Shown piece by piece: positions 54,905 to 64,000 of a stretch of DNA of 64,000 bases. The notes beneath the pieces were generated by a model. That model was not told where the DNA came from, made no database searches, and was given only the letters and a program-made list of their open reading frames with translations. Made by a program: the position numbers and the translations under genes. Source of the DNA: Streptococcus sanguinis (GTDB lineage: Bacteria; Bacillota; Bacilli; Lactobacillales; Streptococcaceae); NCBI RefSeq assembly GCF_019929225.1, contig NZ_JAHZPA010000008.1:1-64000 (forward strand). Reading direction: 5' to 3'. The first letter of the stretch is position 1. Each line of letters opens with the position of its first letter.

Positions 54905-57349
54905 ATGACACAAAATGATTATAAGTATGCCGTTGTGGACTTGGAGGCTACAGGAACGGGCAGCAGTGCAAAGATTATCCAGATTGGCATTGTTCTGATT
55001 GAGAATGGAATCATTACCAAGACTTATGAAACAGATGTCAATCCTCATGAGGAACTGGATGAGCATATCAAAGAGCTGACAGGTTTGGATGATGAGCGGC
55101 TTGGCCGAGCACCGGAGTTTTCTCAGGTAGCAGCTGAGGTATATGAGTTGATTCAGGATGCGATTTTTGTCGCTCATAATGTCAAGTTTGATGCCAATCT
55201 ACTAGCGGAGGCCCTTTTCTGGGAAGGGTTTGACTTGCTGACACCGCGTGTGGACACGGTAGAGTTGGCTCAGGTCTTTTACCCGACCTTTGATAAATAT
55301 TCCTTGGGTAATCTCTGTAATTTGCTGGATATTTCTTTAGAAAACGCTCATACTGCTCTGGCAGATGCTCAAGCAACGGCTCAGCTATTTTTAAAAATAC
55401 AAGACAAAATCAAGAGCCTGCCCAAGGCCTTGGTTGAGAAAATGCTAACTTTGGCGGACAGCATTATCTATGAGTCGCGCTTGGCTATCGAGGAAGTTTA
55501 TCAGACGATGCCGGATCAGCAAGATAAGGAACTGCAATCCTGCCATGGTATTTTCCTGCGACTTCCCCAAAAGCTGACTTCGGAAAAGAAGCTGTCGCAG
55601 GATTTCCTGACCAATCTATACCTGCTGGGCTTAGAAGAGCGGCCAGAACAGCTCAAATTTGCTTATTTTATGGAGGAAGCTCTGGACCAGCAGAAGCCTA
55701 GTTTTTTAGAGGCGCAGACAGGCTTAGGTAAGACTTTTGGCTACTTGCTGCCTATTCTATCTAGAGGTCAAGAAAAAGTACTAGTGACGGTTCCGACTAA
55801 GATCCTGCAGGACCAGCTGCTGCAAAAGGAAGGACGATTGTTGGAGGAAGTATTTGGTATTTCCTTTCACAGTCTCAAGAGTCCGGAGAATTATCTCAAA
55901 CTGGACCATTTCTATCAGACATTGGATAGGGAATATGACAACCGTCTGGTGAATCGCTGCAAGCTACAACTCTTGGTTTGGCTGGCAGAAACCAAAACAG
56001 GTGATTTGACCGAAATCGGGCAGGCTCATCGCTTCTCAAGCTACTTCACTGAAATCCGTCATGATGGCAAGCTAAGCAAACATTCTCTTTTTTATGAGGA
56101 AGATTTTTGGCGGTTAGGACAGGTCAAGTCAGCTACCAGTCGTGTCGTGATTACCAATCATGCATACCTGTTGACGCGTTTAGAGGATGACCAGTCTTTG
56201 CTGGACAATCGCATTCTGGTAGTTGATGAAGCTCAGAAGATGTTTTTCGCCTTGGAAAGCTTCTCCCAGGCCAGTATTAATCTAACTAAAACGCTGCAGC
56301 AGATAAATCATCTCCTTCAGGAAGAAGGAGAACTTCTGCAGCAACGGCTTTTGCAAAGCATTCAGTTTGAGCTGGCTGATGCCGCAGAGAAGCATCGCAA
56401 GAAAGCATCTGAGCTAAGTCCGGAAAAGATTGCCCGACTGCTCCAGGATGTGTCCGAGTTAAAGACAAGTGCATTGCCTGAGCTGCAGCACCTGTTCAGT
56501 GGCAAATACCAGTATTATTGGTTGGTTGATGAAGTTTTGGCAGATCATCGCTTGATGACTCTGCATGCCGGTCGTTCAGAATTGCTGCATTTTACCGACT
56601 TCCTGCCTGAAAGCACCAAGGTTATCTTGGTTTCGTCTACTCTGGAAATCAGCTCTAAGGTCAATTTGGCGCAGTTGCTAGGCTTTGAAAGTTATCACTT
56701 TTACAAGCTGAAAAGCAAGAAGAAGCCGCTGCAGAAGCTCTTTTTAGATGAAAGTTTTCCAGCAGTAGTGGATTTGTCAACTGAGGATTTTGCGCAAGAG
56801 ATTGTTGCTTGCCTGCAAAAAGTAGCAGAACTAGGTCTGCCTATCGTCGTTCTCTTCACCTCTAAAGACTTGCTTTTGACTGTTTCGGACTTGCTGGCTC
56901 TACCGCATTTGGCCCAATATAAAAATGGCGATGCCGGCAATATCAAACGCCGTTTTGATAGAGGAGAGGCAAGTATCCTTTTGGGCTCTGGTAGCTTCTG
57001 GGAGGGGGCAGATTTTGCTGAGCAAGATCAGATTATTCAGTTGATCACTCGGATTCCATTTGACAATCCCAAGGATTTCTTTGTGCAGAAGATTAACAGC
57101 CGCCTGAAAGCAGAAGGTAAGAATGCCTTTTATGATTATCAACTGCCTCTTGCCATCTTACGGCTTAAGCAGGCTATTGGCCGGACCCGGCGTAATGAGC
57201 ATCAGAAGTCAGCTGTCATTCTTTTGGACAATCGCATTTCTAGTAAACGCTATGGAAAGCAGATTCAGCATCATCTGTCACAATTGGCTTCTTTGGATAT
57301 TATGCCAGAGGCAGCCATTATGCATGAATTACAAGACTTTTTTGACTGA
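54905..57349 (+). CDS. dinG: DinG-type exonuclease/helicase
   Basis: 814 residues. N-terminal DEDD 3'-5' exonuclease (residues 7-165) with VVDLEATGTG and HNVKFDANLL; then a superfamily 2 helicase with GLGKT at 273-277, VVDEAQ, SGSFWEGADF and AIGRTRR. The four-cysteine iron-sulfur signature of E. coli DinG is not evident, as in other Firmicute members, where the protein may act only as nuclease. It starts at ATG 54905 three bases from the predicted transcription start. Confidence 0.9.
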   Translation: MTQNDYKYAVVDLEATGTGSSAKIIQIGIVLIENGIITKTYETDVNPHEELDEHIKELTGLDDERLGRAPEFSQVAAEVYELIQDAIFVAHNVKFDANLLAEALFWEGFDLLTPRVDTVELAQVFYPTFDKYSLGNLCNLLDISLENAHTALADAQATAQLFLKIQDKIKSLPKALVEKMLTLADSIIYESRLAIEEVYQTMPDQQDKELQSCHGIFLRLPQKLTSEKKLSQDFLTNLYLLGLEERPEQLKFAYFMEEALDQQKPSFLEAQTGLGKTFGYLLPILSRGQEKVLVTVPTKILQDQLLQKEGRLLEEVFGISFHSLKSPENYLKLDHFYQTLDREYDNRLVNRCKLQLLVWLAETKTGDLTEIGQAHRFSSYFTEIRHDGKLSKHSLFYEEDFWRLGQVKSATSRVVITNHAYLLTRLEDDQSLLDNRILVVDEAQKMFFALESFSQASINLTKTLQQINHLLQEEGELLQQRLLQSIQFELADAAEKHRKKASELSPEKIARLLQDVSELKTSALPELQHLFSGKYQYYWLVDEVLADHRLMTLHAGRSELLHFTDFLPESTKVILVSSTLEISSKVNLAQLLGFESYHFYKLKSKKKPLQKLFLDESFPAVVDLSTEDFAQEIVACLQKVAELGLPIVVLFTSKDLLLTVSDLLALPHLAQYKNGDAGNIKRRFDRGEASILLGSGSFWEGADFAEQDQIIQLITRIPFDNPKDFFVQKINSRLKAEGKNAFYDYQLPLAILRLKQAIGRTRRNEHQKSAVILLDNRISSKRYGKQIQHHLSQLASLDIMPEAAIMHELQDFFD

Positions 57350-57358
57350 AACTATCTG

Positions 57359-57389
57359 AAATCAGCTGAGTTTTATTGGCTGATTTTTT
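57359..57389 (+). terminator. Terminator of dinG
   Basis: 8-bp stem AAATCAGC / GCTGATTT with a 12-nt loop and T run. Confidence 0.75.
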
Positions 57390-57418
57390 AGTTCCATTCA
57401 GATTTTTGGGAAAGAATT

Positions 57419-57427
57419 TGTTATAAT
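57419..57427 (+). promoter_or_regulatory. Extended -10 promoter of the UPF0324-rodA unit
   Basis: TGTTATAAT, 28 bases before the GTG start. Confidence 0.6.
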
Positions 57428-57454
57428 GAGAGGCATAAGAAAGAAGGAGTGCTC

Positions 57455-58429
57455 GTGAAAAAATATTTACCAGGAATTCTGTTATCCTTTGGCATAGCGG
57501 CTGTTTCTATCTTTTTAGGCGGCTTGCTTCCCTTGATAGGCTCTAGTGTTTTGGCTATTGTCTTTGGGATTGTTTTGAACAACAGCATGAAGCTGCCGGC
57601 TGTTTTTCAGGAAGGACTCAGCTATTCAGGGAAGAAATTGCTGCAGTATTCCATCATCTTTTTGGGATTTTCCATGTCCATTGGTCAGGTTTCTGAGACA
57701 GGGATTTCTTCTCTTCGTATCAGTCTTATTACGATTCTGATAGCCTTTTTGGCGGCCTATCTGGCTGGCCGTTTCTTTAAGATGAATCGTGTCTTGACTA
57801 TTTTAATTGGTTTTGGAACAGCCATCTGCGGTGGCTCTGCCATAGCGGCTGCTTCACCAATCTTGGAAGCTGATGAAGAGGAAATCGCTCTGTCTATCTC
57901 CACTATTTTCTTTTTCAATATTTTAGCAGTATTCATTTTCCCTTTTTTAGGGCATTTGTTGCAGATGTCGGATACCTTTTTCGGGACTTGGGCTGGAACA
58001 GCCATCAATGATACTTCGTCAGTAGTGGCGGCAGGCTATACATATAGCCCGTCAGCTGGCGACTTGGCGACCATTGTTAAGCTTAGTCGGGCTCTGATGA
58101 TTGTACCGGCCTGCTTGATCTTCGCAGCTTATCGCTATATCAAGTCTAAGAAGTCGTCACAAAAGACAAACTTGAAACAGATTTTTCCTTGGTTTATAGC
58201 TTGGTTTGTCCTAGCTTCACTTATCAGCAGTCTTGGATTTCTGCCGGCTGCTGTCATCCCTTATACAAAATTCATTTCTCAGTGGCTGATGGCTATGGCC
58301 TTGGCAGCTATTGGCGCAAAGGTTTCCTTTAAGCAGTTTAAGCAAGCAGGAGCAGCGCCTTTGCTGACTGGTGCCTTTGCTTGGTTTTGTGTCGCTGTTT
58401 CTAGCTTGATTATCCAGTATTTTTTCTAA
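57455..58429 (+). CDS. UPF0324 (YeiH-like) membrane protein
   Basis: 324 residues. Start at GTG 57455, five bases after AAGGAG; the GTG at 57449 overlaps that site. About ten membrane segments; GFGTAICGGSAIAA and WAGTAINDTSSV are the family signatures. YeiH-type proteins are putative anion (sulfate/sulfite-like) exporters, but function is not proven. 12 nt before rodA. Confidence 0.85.
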   Translation: MKKYLPGILLSFGIAAVSIFLGGLLPLIGSSVLAIVFGIVLNNSMKLPAVFQEGLSYSGKKLLQYSIIFLGFSMSIGQVSETGISSLRISLITILIAFLAAYLAGRFFKMNRVLTILIGFGTAICGGSAIAAASPILEADEEEIALSISTIFFFNILAVFIFPFLGHLLQMSDTFFGTWAGTAINDTSSVVAAGYTYSPSAGDLATIVKLSRALMIVPACLIFAAYRYIKSKKSSQKTNLKQIFPWFIAWFVLASLISSLGFLPAAVIPYTKFISQWLMAMALAAIGAKVSFKQFKQAGAAPLLTGAFAWFCVAVSSLIIQYFF

Positions 58430-58441
58430 AAAGGAGGGACT

Positions 58442-59674
58442 ATGCCCTATCAAAGACGGACGTTTGAGTCTCGGATTGATTATAGTTTAATTTTGCCCGT
58501 TTTGATGCTGCTCTCAATCGGTGTTGTGGCTATTTACATTGCTGTTAGTCATGATTATCCTGACAATGCCTGGCCCATGGTTGGTCAGCAGATTGCCTGG
58601 ATTGCGGTGGGCTTCCTGCTCAGTTTTATCCTCATGTTTTTTAACACCAAGTTTCTCTGGAAAATTACGCCTTATCTCTATGTTTTTGGTCTTGGGCTCA
58701 TGGTCTTGCCTCTGATTTTTTACAGCCAATCTCTGGTAGCCTCCACTGGTGCCAAAAACTGGATTGCTATTCGTGGTGTGACCCTTTTTCAGCCCTCGGA
58801 GTTCATGAAGATTTCATATATTCTCATGCTGTCACGGCTGGTGGTCCATTTTCTCCAGCAGCACAAGCAGGATGAGCGAACCTTGGCTTTAGACTTTTTT
58901 CTGATTCTGAAGCTTGGGCTCTGCACAGTGCCTGTTCTGGTTCTGTTAACCCTTCAGAGTGATTTGGGGACGGCTTTAGTTTTTGTTGCTATATACGGCG
59001 GCATTGTTCTACTATCAGGTGTTTCTTGGAAGATTATCCTGCCGGTCTTTCTGACGGGAGTCCTGCTGTTGGGAGGATTTCTCTTTATCTTTATTTCCGA
59101 TGGCGGCCGTGCTTTTCTGCATAATCTAGGCATGCCAACCTACCAAATCAATCGGATTTTGGCTTGGCTCCATCCCTTTGACTACGCTCAGACGACTACC
59201 TTCCAGCAAGCACAGGGACAAATCGCTGTCGGAAGCGGCGGTCTGACTGGCCAAGGCTTTAATGTCTCTAATCTCTTGGTGCCTGTTCGGGAAAGCGATA
59301 TGATTTTCACCGTCATTGCAGAAGATTTTGGCTTTTTGGGCTCGACCTTGGTTATCATGCTCTATTTACTGCTGATTTATCGCATGCTCAAGATTACAAT
59401 TAAATCCAACAAGCAGTTTTATACCTACATCTCGACTGGCTTTATCATGATGCTGCTCTTCCATATCTTTGAAAATATTGGAGCGGTGACAGGAATTCTA
59501 CCTTTAACAGGGATTCCGCTACCCTTTATCTCACAGGGTGGTTCTTCCATCATCAGTAATCTTATCGGTGTTGGTCTCCTGCTGTCCGTCTCCTATCAGA
59601 ATAGCTTGACGGATGAAAAGAAGGAGCGAATTCCTGCTGTCCGAAAAAAAGTCGTACTGAAGAAATTAAAATAA
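58442..59674 (+). CDS. rodA: Peptidoglycan glycosyltransferase RodA
   Basis: 410 residues, SEDS family with ten membrane segments. STGAKNWI, LFQPSEFMKI, PVRESDMIFTVIAEDFG (catalytic Asp in ESD) and GIPLPFISQGGSS are all intact. The N-terminus SRIDYSLILPVL marks RodA rather than FtsW. Polymerises lipid II for peripheral wall growth with a class B PBP. AAGGAGG precedes its start. Confidence 0.93.
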   Translation: MPYQRRTFESRIDYSLILPVLMLLSIGVVAIYIAVSHDYPDNAWPMVGQQIAWIAVGFLLSFILMFFNTKFLWKITPYLYVFGLGLMVLPLIFYSQSLVASTGAKNWIAIRGVTLFQPSEFMKISYILMLSRLVVHFLQQHKQDERTLALDFFLILKLGLCTVPVLVLLTLQSDLGTALVFVAIYGGIVLLSGVSWKIILPVFLTGVLLLGGFLFIFISDGGRAFLHNLGMPTYQINRILAWLHPFDYAQTTTFQQAQGQIAVGSGGLTGQGFNVSNLLVPVRESDMIFTVIAEDFGFLGSTLVIMLYLLLIYRMLKITIKSNKQFYTYISTGFIMMLLFHIFENIGAVTGILPLTGIPLPFISQGGSSIISNLIGVGLLLSVSYQNSLTDEKKERIPAVRKKVVLKKLK

Positions 59675-59746
59675 ATATAAAGCAAGTTTTTGTCTCACAA
59701 ATCAGATGTGTTTTTGTGATTGGCTCATATCAGAAAGGATATTTTC

Positions 59747-60295
59747 ATGAAAAAAGCAGCTTTACTCTTAGCTCCCGGCTTTGAAGAAATCGAGGCCCTG
59801 ACGGTTGTGGATGTCTTGCGCCGTGCAGGTCTTGTCTGCCATATGATTGGTTTTGATGAATCAGTGACTGGCTCTCATGCCATCACTGTTAAAGCAGATC
59901 AGGTCTGGAAGGGCAGACTGGATGACTACGATATGGTCATTTTGCCAGGGGGGATGCCAGGATCGGCCAATCTCCGTGATGATGACCGCCTGATGCAGCT
60001 TTTACAGGACTTTCAGCAGGGGGACAAATTCATCGCGGCTATTTGTGCCGCTCCGATTGCTCTTGACCGCGCAGGTATCTTGACTAGTAAGTATTTCACT
60101 TGCTATGATGGTGCTCGAGACAATATTGAAAATGGAACTTACCGTAAAGAAACAGTTCTTGTTGATGGGAAGCTGATCACTAGTCGTGGTCCATCAACTG
60201 CCTTGGCTTTTGCCTATGAGCTGGTTCGTCAGCTGGGAGGAGACGCTGACCAGTTGGCTGATGCTATGCTTTATACAGATGTATTTGGAAACTAA
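59747..60295 (+). CDS. DJ-1/PfpI family protein
   Basis: 182 residues from ATG 59747 (MKKAALLLAPGFEEIEA) with AAAGGA upstream. Conserved nucleophilic Cys100 in AAICAAPIALDRAG and the Glu in GFEEIE mark the DJ-1/YajL/ThiJ branch, proposed deglycases/chaperones against oxidative or glycation stress. Often annotated thiJ or 4-methyl-5(beta-hydroxyethyl)-thiazole monophosphate protein. Confidence 0.88.
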   Translation: MKKAALLLAPGFEEIEALTVVDVLRRAGLVCHMIGFDESVTGSHAITVKADQVWKGRLDDYDMVILPGGMPGSANLRDDDRLMQLLQDFQQGDKFIAAICAAPIALDRAGILTSKYFTCYDGARDNIENGTYRKETVLVDGKLITSRGPSTALAFAYELVRQLGGDADQLADAMLYTDVFGN

Positions 60296-60301
60296 AAATA
60301 G

Positions 60302-60332
60302 GCTGGGACTCAAAATATGTCCCAGCTTTTTT
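60302..60332 (+). terminator. Terminator of the DJ-1 gene
   Basis: 8-bp stem GCTGGGAC / GTCCCAGC with a 9-nt loop and six Ts. Confidence 0.88.
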
Positions 60333-60514
60333 GAACCCTTATGCATCTTTGTCGTTCTCTATTTGGTAGGGGGTTAGAGCTGTTGACAAGGACGAAACCA
60401 TCATCCATTTTTAAATTTTGGATTCTTTGAGATATTTTGTTTAGAAAAAGGCTTGAAAAAAGTCGCAAAAGTGCTGGATTCGGGCAAATATTAGCCCCTT
60501 TTTCATGAAAAATA

Positions 60515-60523
60515 TGGTATAAT
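60515..60523 (+). promoter_or_regulatory. Extended -10 promoter giving a leaderless mRNA (HAD-gyrB)
   Basis: TGGTATAAT; the predicted +1 at 60530 is one base before ATG 60531. Confidence 0.65.
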
Positions 60524-60530
60524 GAAAGGT

Positions 60531-61097
60531 ATGAATTATCAAGATTACATCTGGGATTTAGGTGGAACACTCTTGGATAATTATGAAACTTCAACTGCAG
60601 CTTTTGTTCAAACCTTGAAAGAGTTTGGTCTGCAAGCTGGTCACGATGAAGTTTATAAGGCCCTCAAGGTGTCTACGGACTATGCTGTCCAGCAGTTTGC
60701 TCCCCAAGAAAAAGACTTTTTAAAGTTTTATAAGGCCAATGAAGCAGAAGAGTTGACTCACCCTGTCTTATTTGACGGCGCGACAGACTTGCTTAGGCGG
60801 ATTGTGGACAAGGGTGGTCGGAACTTTCTGGTCTCCCACCGGGACAACCAAGTGCTGGAAATCTTGGAGAAAACTGCGATTGCATCAGCATTTACAGAAG
60901 TGGTGACATCGGCGAATGGTTTTCCAAGGAAACCCTCACCAGACTCCATGCTCTATCTAAAAGACAAGTATCAGATTGTCTCTGGTTTGGTCATTGGTGA
61001 CCGTCCACTGGATATTGAAGCAGGGCAGGCAGCTGGCTTTGTTACCTATCTCTTTGATAATATGCAGCATCTTGAAGAATTTATAGATATTGATTAG
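60531..61097 (+). CDS. HAD-family hydrolase (YorD/PGP-like)
   Basis: 188 residues from ATG 60531 (MNYQDYIWDLGGTLLDN). HAD motif I is WDLGGTL, in which the second Asp of DxD is Gly, unlike most phosphatases (IWDLGGT); motif II is VSHRD and motif IV IGDRPLDIEAG. Streptococci have this gene directly before gyrB. The loss of the acid/base Asp raises doubt about phosphatase activity. The alternative ATG at 60522 overlaps the -10 and would not be transcribed. Gap to gyrB is 12 nt. Confidence 0.85.
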   Translation: MNYQDYIWDLGGTLLDNYETSTAAFVQTLKEFGLQAGHDEVYKALKVSTDYAVQQFAPQEKDFLKFYKANEAEELTHPVLFDGATDLLRRIVDKGGRNFLVSHRDNQVLEILEKTAIASAFTEVVTSANGFPRKPSPDSMLYLKDKYQIVSGLVIGDRPLDIEAGQAAGFVTYLFDNMQHLEEFIDID

Positions 61098-63059
<1,962 letters not shown>

Positions 63060-63095
63060 AAAAATCAGAAAAATCAACCATTATGGGCAAAAATA

Positions 63096-63104
63096 TGATA
63101 TAAT
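63096..63104 (+). promoter_or_regulatory. Extended -10 promoter of ezrA
   Basis: TGATATAAT, 41 bases before the ezrA ATG. Confidence 0.6.
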
Positions 63105-63145
63105 CATTATGTTTGCTTTATAGTAACAATGTGAAGGAGTTCTAT

Positions 63146-64000
63146 ATGTCTATTGGACTAGTTATTCTCGTTGCTGTGGTAGCTCTGCTTTTGGTTGTCG
63201 GCTATGGTACTGCAGTTCTGATGAGAAAGAGAAATGAAGCTTTACTTCAAAATTTGGAGGAGAGAAAAGAAGCACTCTATAATCTTCCTGTGAATGATGA
63301 AGTTGAAGAAGTAAAAAATATGCATTTGATTGGGCAGAGTCAGGTGGCCTTCCGTGAATGGAATCAAAAATGGGTAGACTTGTCCTTAAATTCATTTGCT
63401 GATATCGAAAATAATCTATTTGAAGCAGAAGGTTACAATAATTCATTCCGTTTCATAAAAGCCAAGCATGCCATCGGCAATATTGAGAGTCAGATTGATT
63501 TGATTGACGAAGATATCAAGATGATTCGTGCAGCCTTGGAAGATCTTAAAGAGCAAGAGTCTAAGAACAGTGGTCGTGTGCTCCATGCCTTGGATTTGTT
63601 TGAAAAACTGCAAACTCAGGTGGCGGAGAATGCAGACTCGTATGGGCAAGCCCTAGCTGAGATTGAGAAACAGCTGGAAAATATCCAATCAGAGTTTTCT
63701 CAGTTTGTGACCCTTAATTCTTCAGGTGACCCGGTTGAGGCGGCTGAAATCTTGGATAAGGCAGAGGATCATATCCTTGCTCTGACACATATCGTTGAGA
63801 AAGTTCCTGCCATTGTCGAAGAGTTGACTGTGAAATTGCCAGATCAGTTGGAAGACTTAGAATCTGGTCACCGTAAGCTCTTGGAATCTGGTTATCACTT
63901 TATCGAAACAGATATAGAGTCTCGCTTCCAGCAGCTTCATGCAAGCCTCAAACGTAACGAAGCCAATATTTCAGCCCTAGAGCTGGATAATGCTGAGTAT
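63146..64000 (+). CDS. ezrA: Septation ring formation regulator EzrA, 5' part
   Basis: First 285 residues; the frame runs off the right edge. One N-terminal membrane helix (residues 2-25, [21 protein letters not shown]) followed by the long helical/coiled-coil cytosolic region that begins [14 protein letters not shown] and [21 protein letters not shown], typical of EzrA spectrin-like repeats. It regulates FtsZ-ring placement and links it to wall synthesis. Start preceded by GAAGGAG. Confidence 0.92.
   Translation, partial: MSIGLVILVAVVALLLVVGYGTAVLMRKRNEALLQNLEERKEALYNLPVNDEVEEVKNMHLIGQSQVAFREWNQKWVDLSLNSFADIENNLFEAEGYNNSFRFIKAKHAIGNIESQIDLIDEDIKMIRAALEDLKEQESKNSGRVLHALDLFEKLQTQVAENADSYGQALAEIEKQLENIQSEFSQFVTLNSSGDPVEAAEILDKAEDHILALTHIVEKVPAIVEELTVKLPDQLEDLESGHRKLLESGYHFIETDIESRFQQLHASLKRNEANISALELDNAEY

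Overview
The window is a contiguous piece of a low-GC, Gram-positive chromosome that matches a mitis/sanguinis-group oral Streptococcus, most likely S. sanguinis. The evidence is the complete gspB/srpA-type accessory Sec locus including asp4 and asp5, murMN, the mntE and mgtA manganese-efflux genes, a rodA...gyrB-ezrA order typical of streptococci, and extended -10 promoters (TGnTATAAT) in front of many transcription units. No phage genes, insertion sequences, tRNA or rRNA genes or CRISPR arrays were seen. The species call is inference.

Region 1 (1-17.6 kb) is the serine-rich-repeat (SRR) adhesin and its dedicated glycosylation/export system. The window opens inside the SRR domain of an LPXTG-anchored adhesin. 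A terminator follows, then a tightly packed block gly-nss-secY2-asp1-asp2-asp3-secA2-gtfA-gtfB-asp4-asp5, several of whose genes overlap. GtfA/GtfB start O-glycosylation, Nss and Gly extend the glycans, Asp2 is an acetyltransferase-like Asp, Asp1-3 and SecA2 deliver the adhesin, and SecY2/Asp4/Asp5 form the dedicated channel.

Region 2 (17.6-32.6 kb) is mostly housekeeping: an lrgAB/cidAB-type pair, a BcrA-like ABC exporter (minus strand) with a palindrome between its -35 and -10, dnaE, pfkA-pyk, a signal-peptidase-like protein lacking the Ser/Lys dyad, mntE, pcrA plus a NUDIX hydrolase, and metY.

Region 3 (32.6-46.3 kb) concerns the cell envelope: a GT2 glycosyltransferase with a polytopic membrane protein, rmlD, tpiA with DnaA-box-like sites upstream, a 1395-residue secreted protein carrying GH25 and CHAP hydrolase domains around eight 103-residue repeats, and a minus-strand operon HD-hydrolase / HAD phosphatase / murM / murN.

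Region 4 (46.3-64 kb) holds mgtA behind a yybP-ykoY-type Mn2+ riboswitch with a built-in terminator, a DUF2785 gene convergent with a metallophosphatase, prfB with its programmed +1 frameshift followed by ftsE-ftsX, an MBL-fold hydrolase, dinG, a UPF0324 exporter-like gene with rodA, a DJ-1/PfpI protein, a HAD gene with gyrB, and the 5' part of ezrA at the right edge.

The points I consider most worth following up are: the unusual architecture of Gly (two GT8 domains, each followed by a GtfB-like module, then a GT-D domain); the dyad-less signal peptidase homolog outside any pilus locus; the two-hydrolase repeat protein; three genes whose promoters predict leaderless or near-leaderless mRNAs; and the operator-like palindrome of the ABC exporter.
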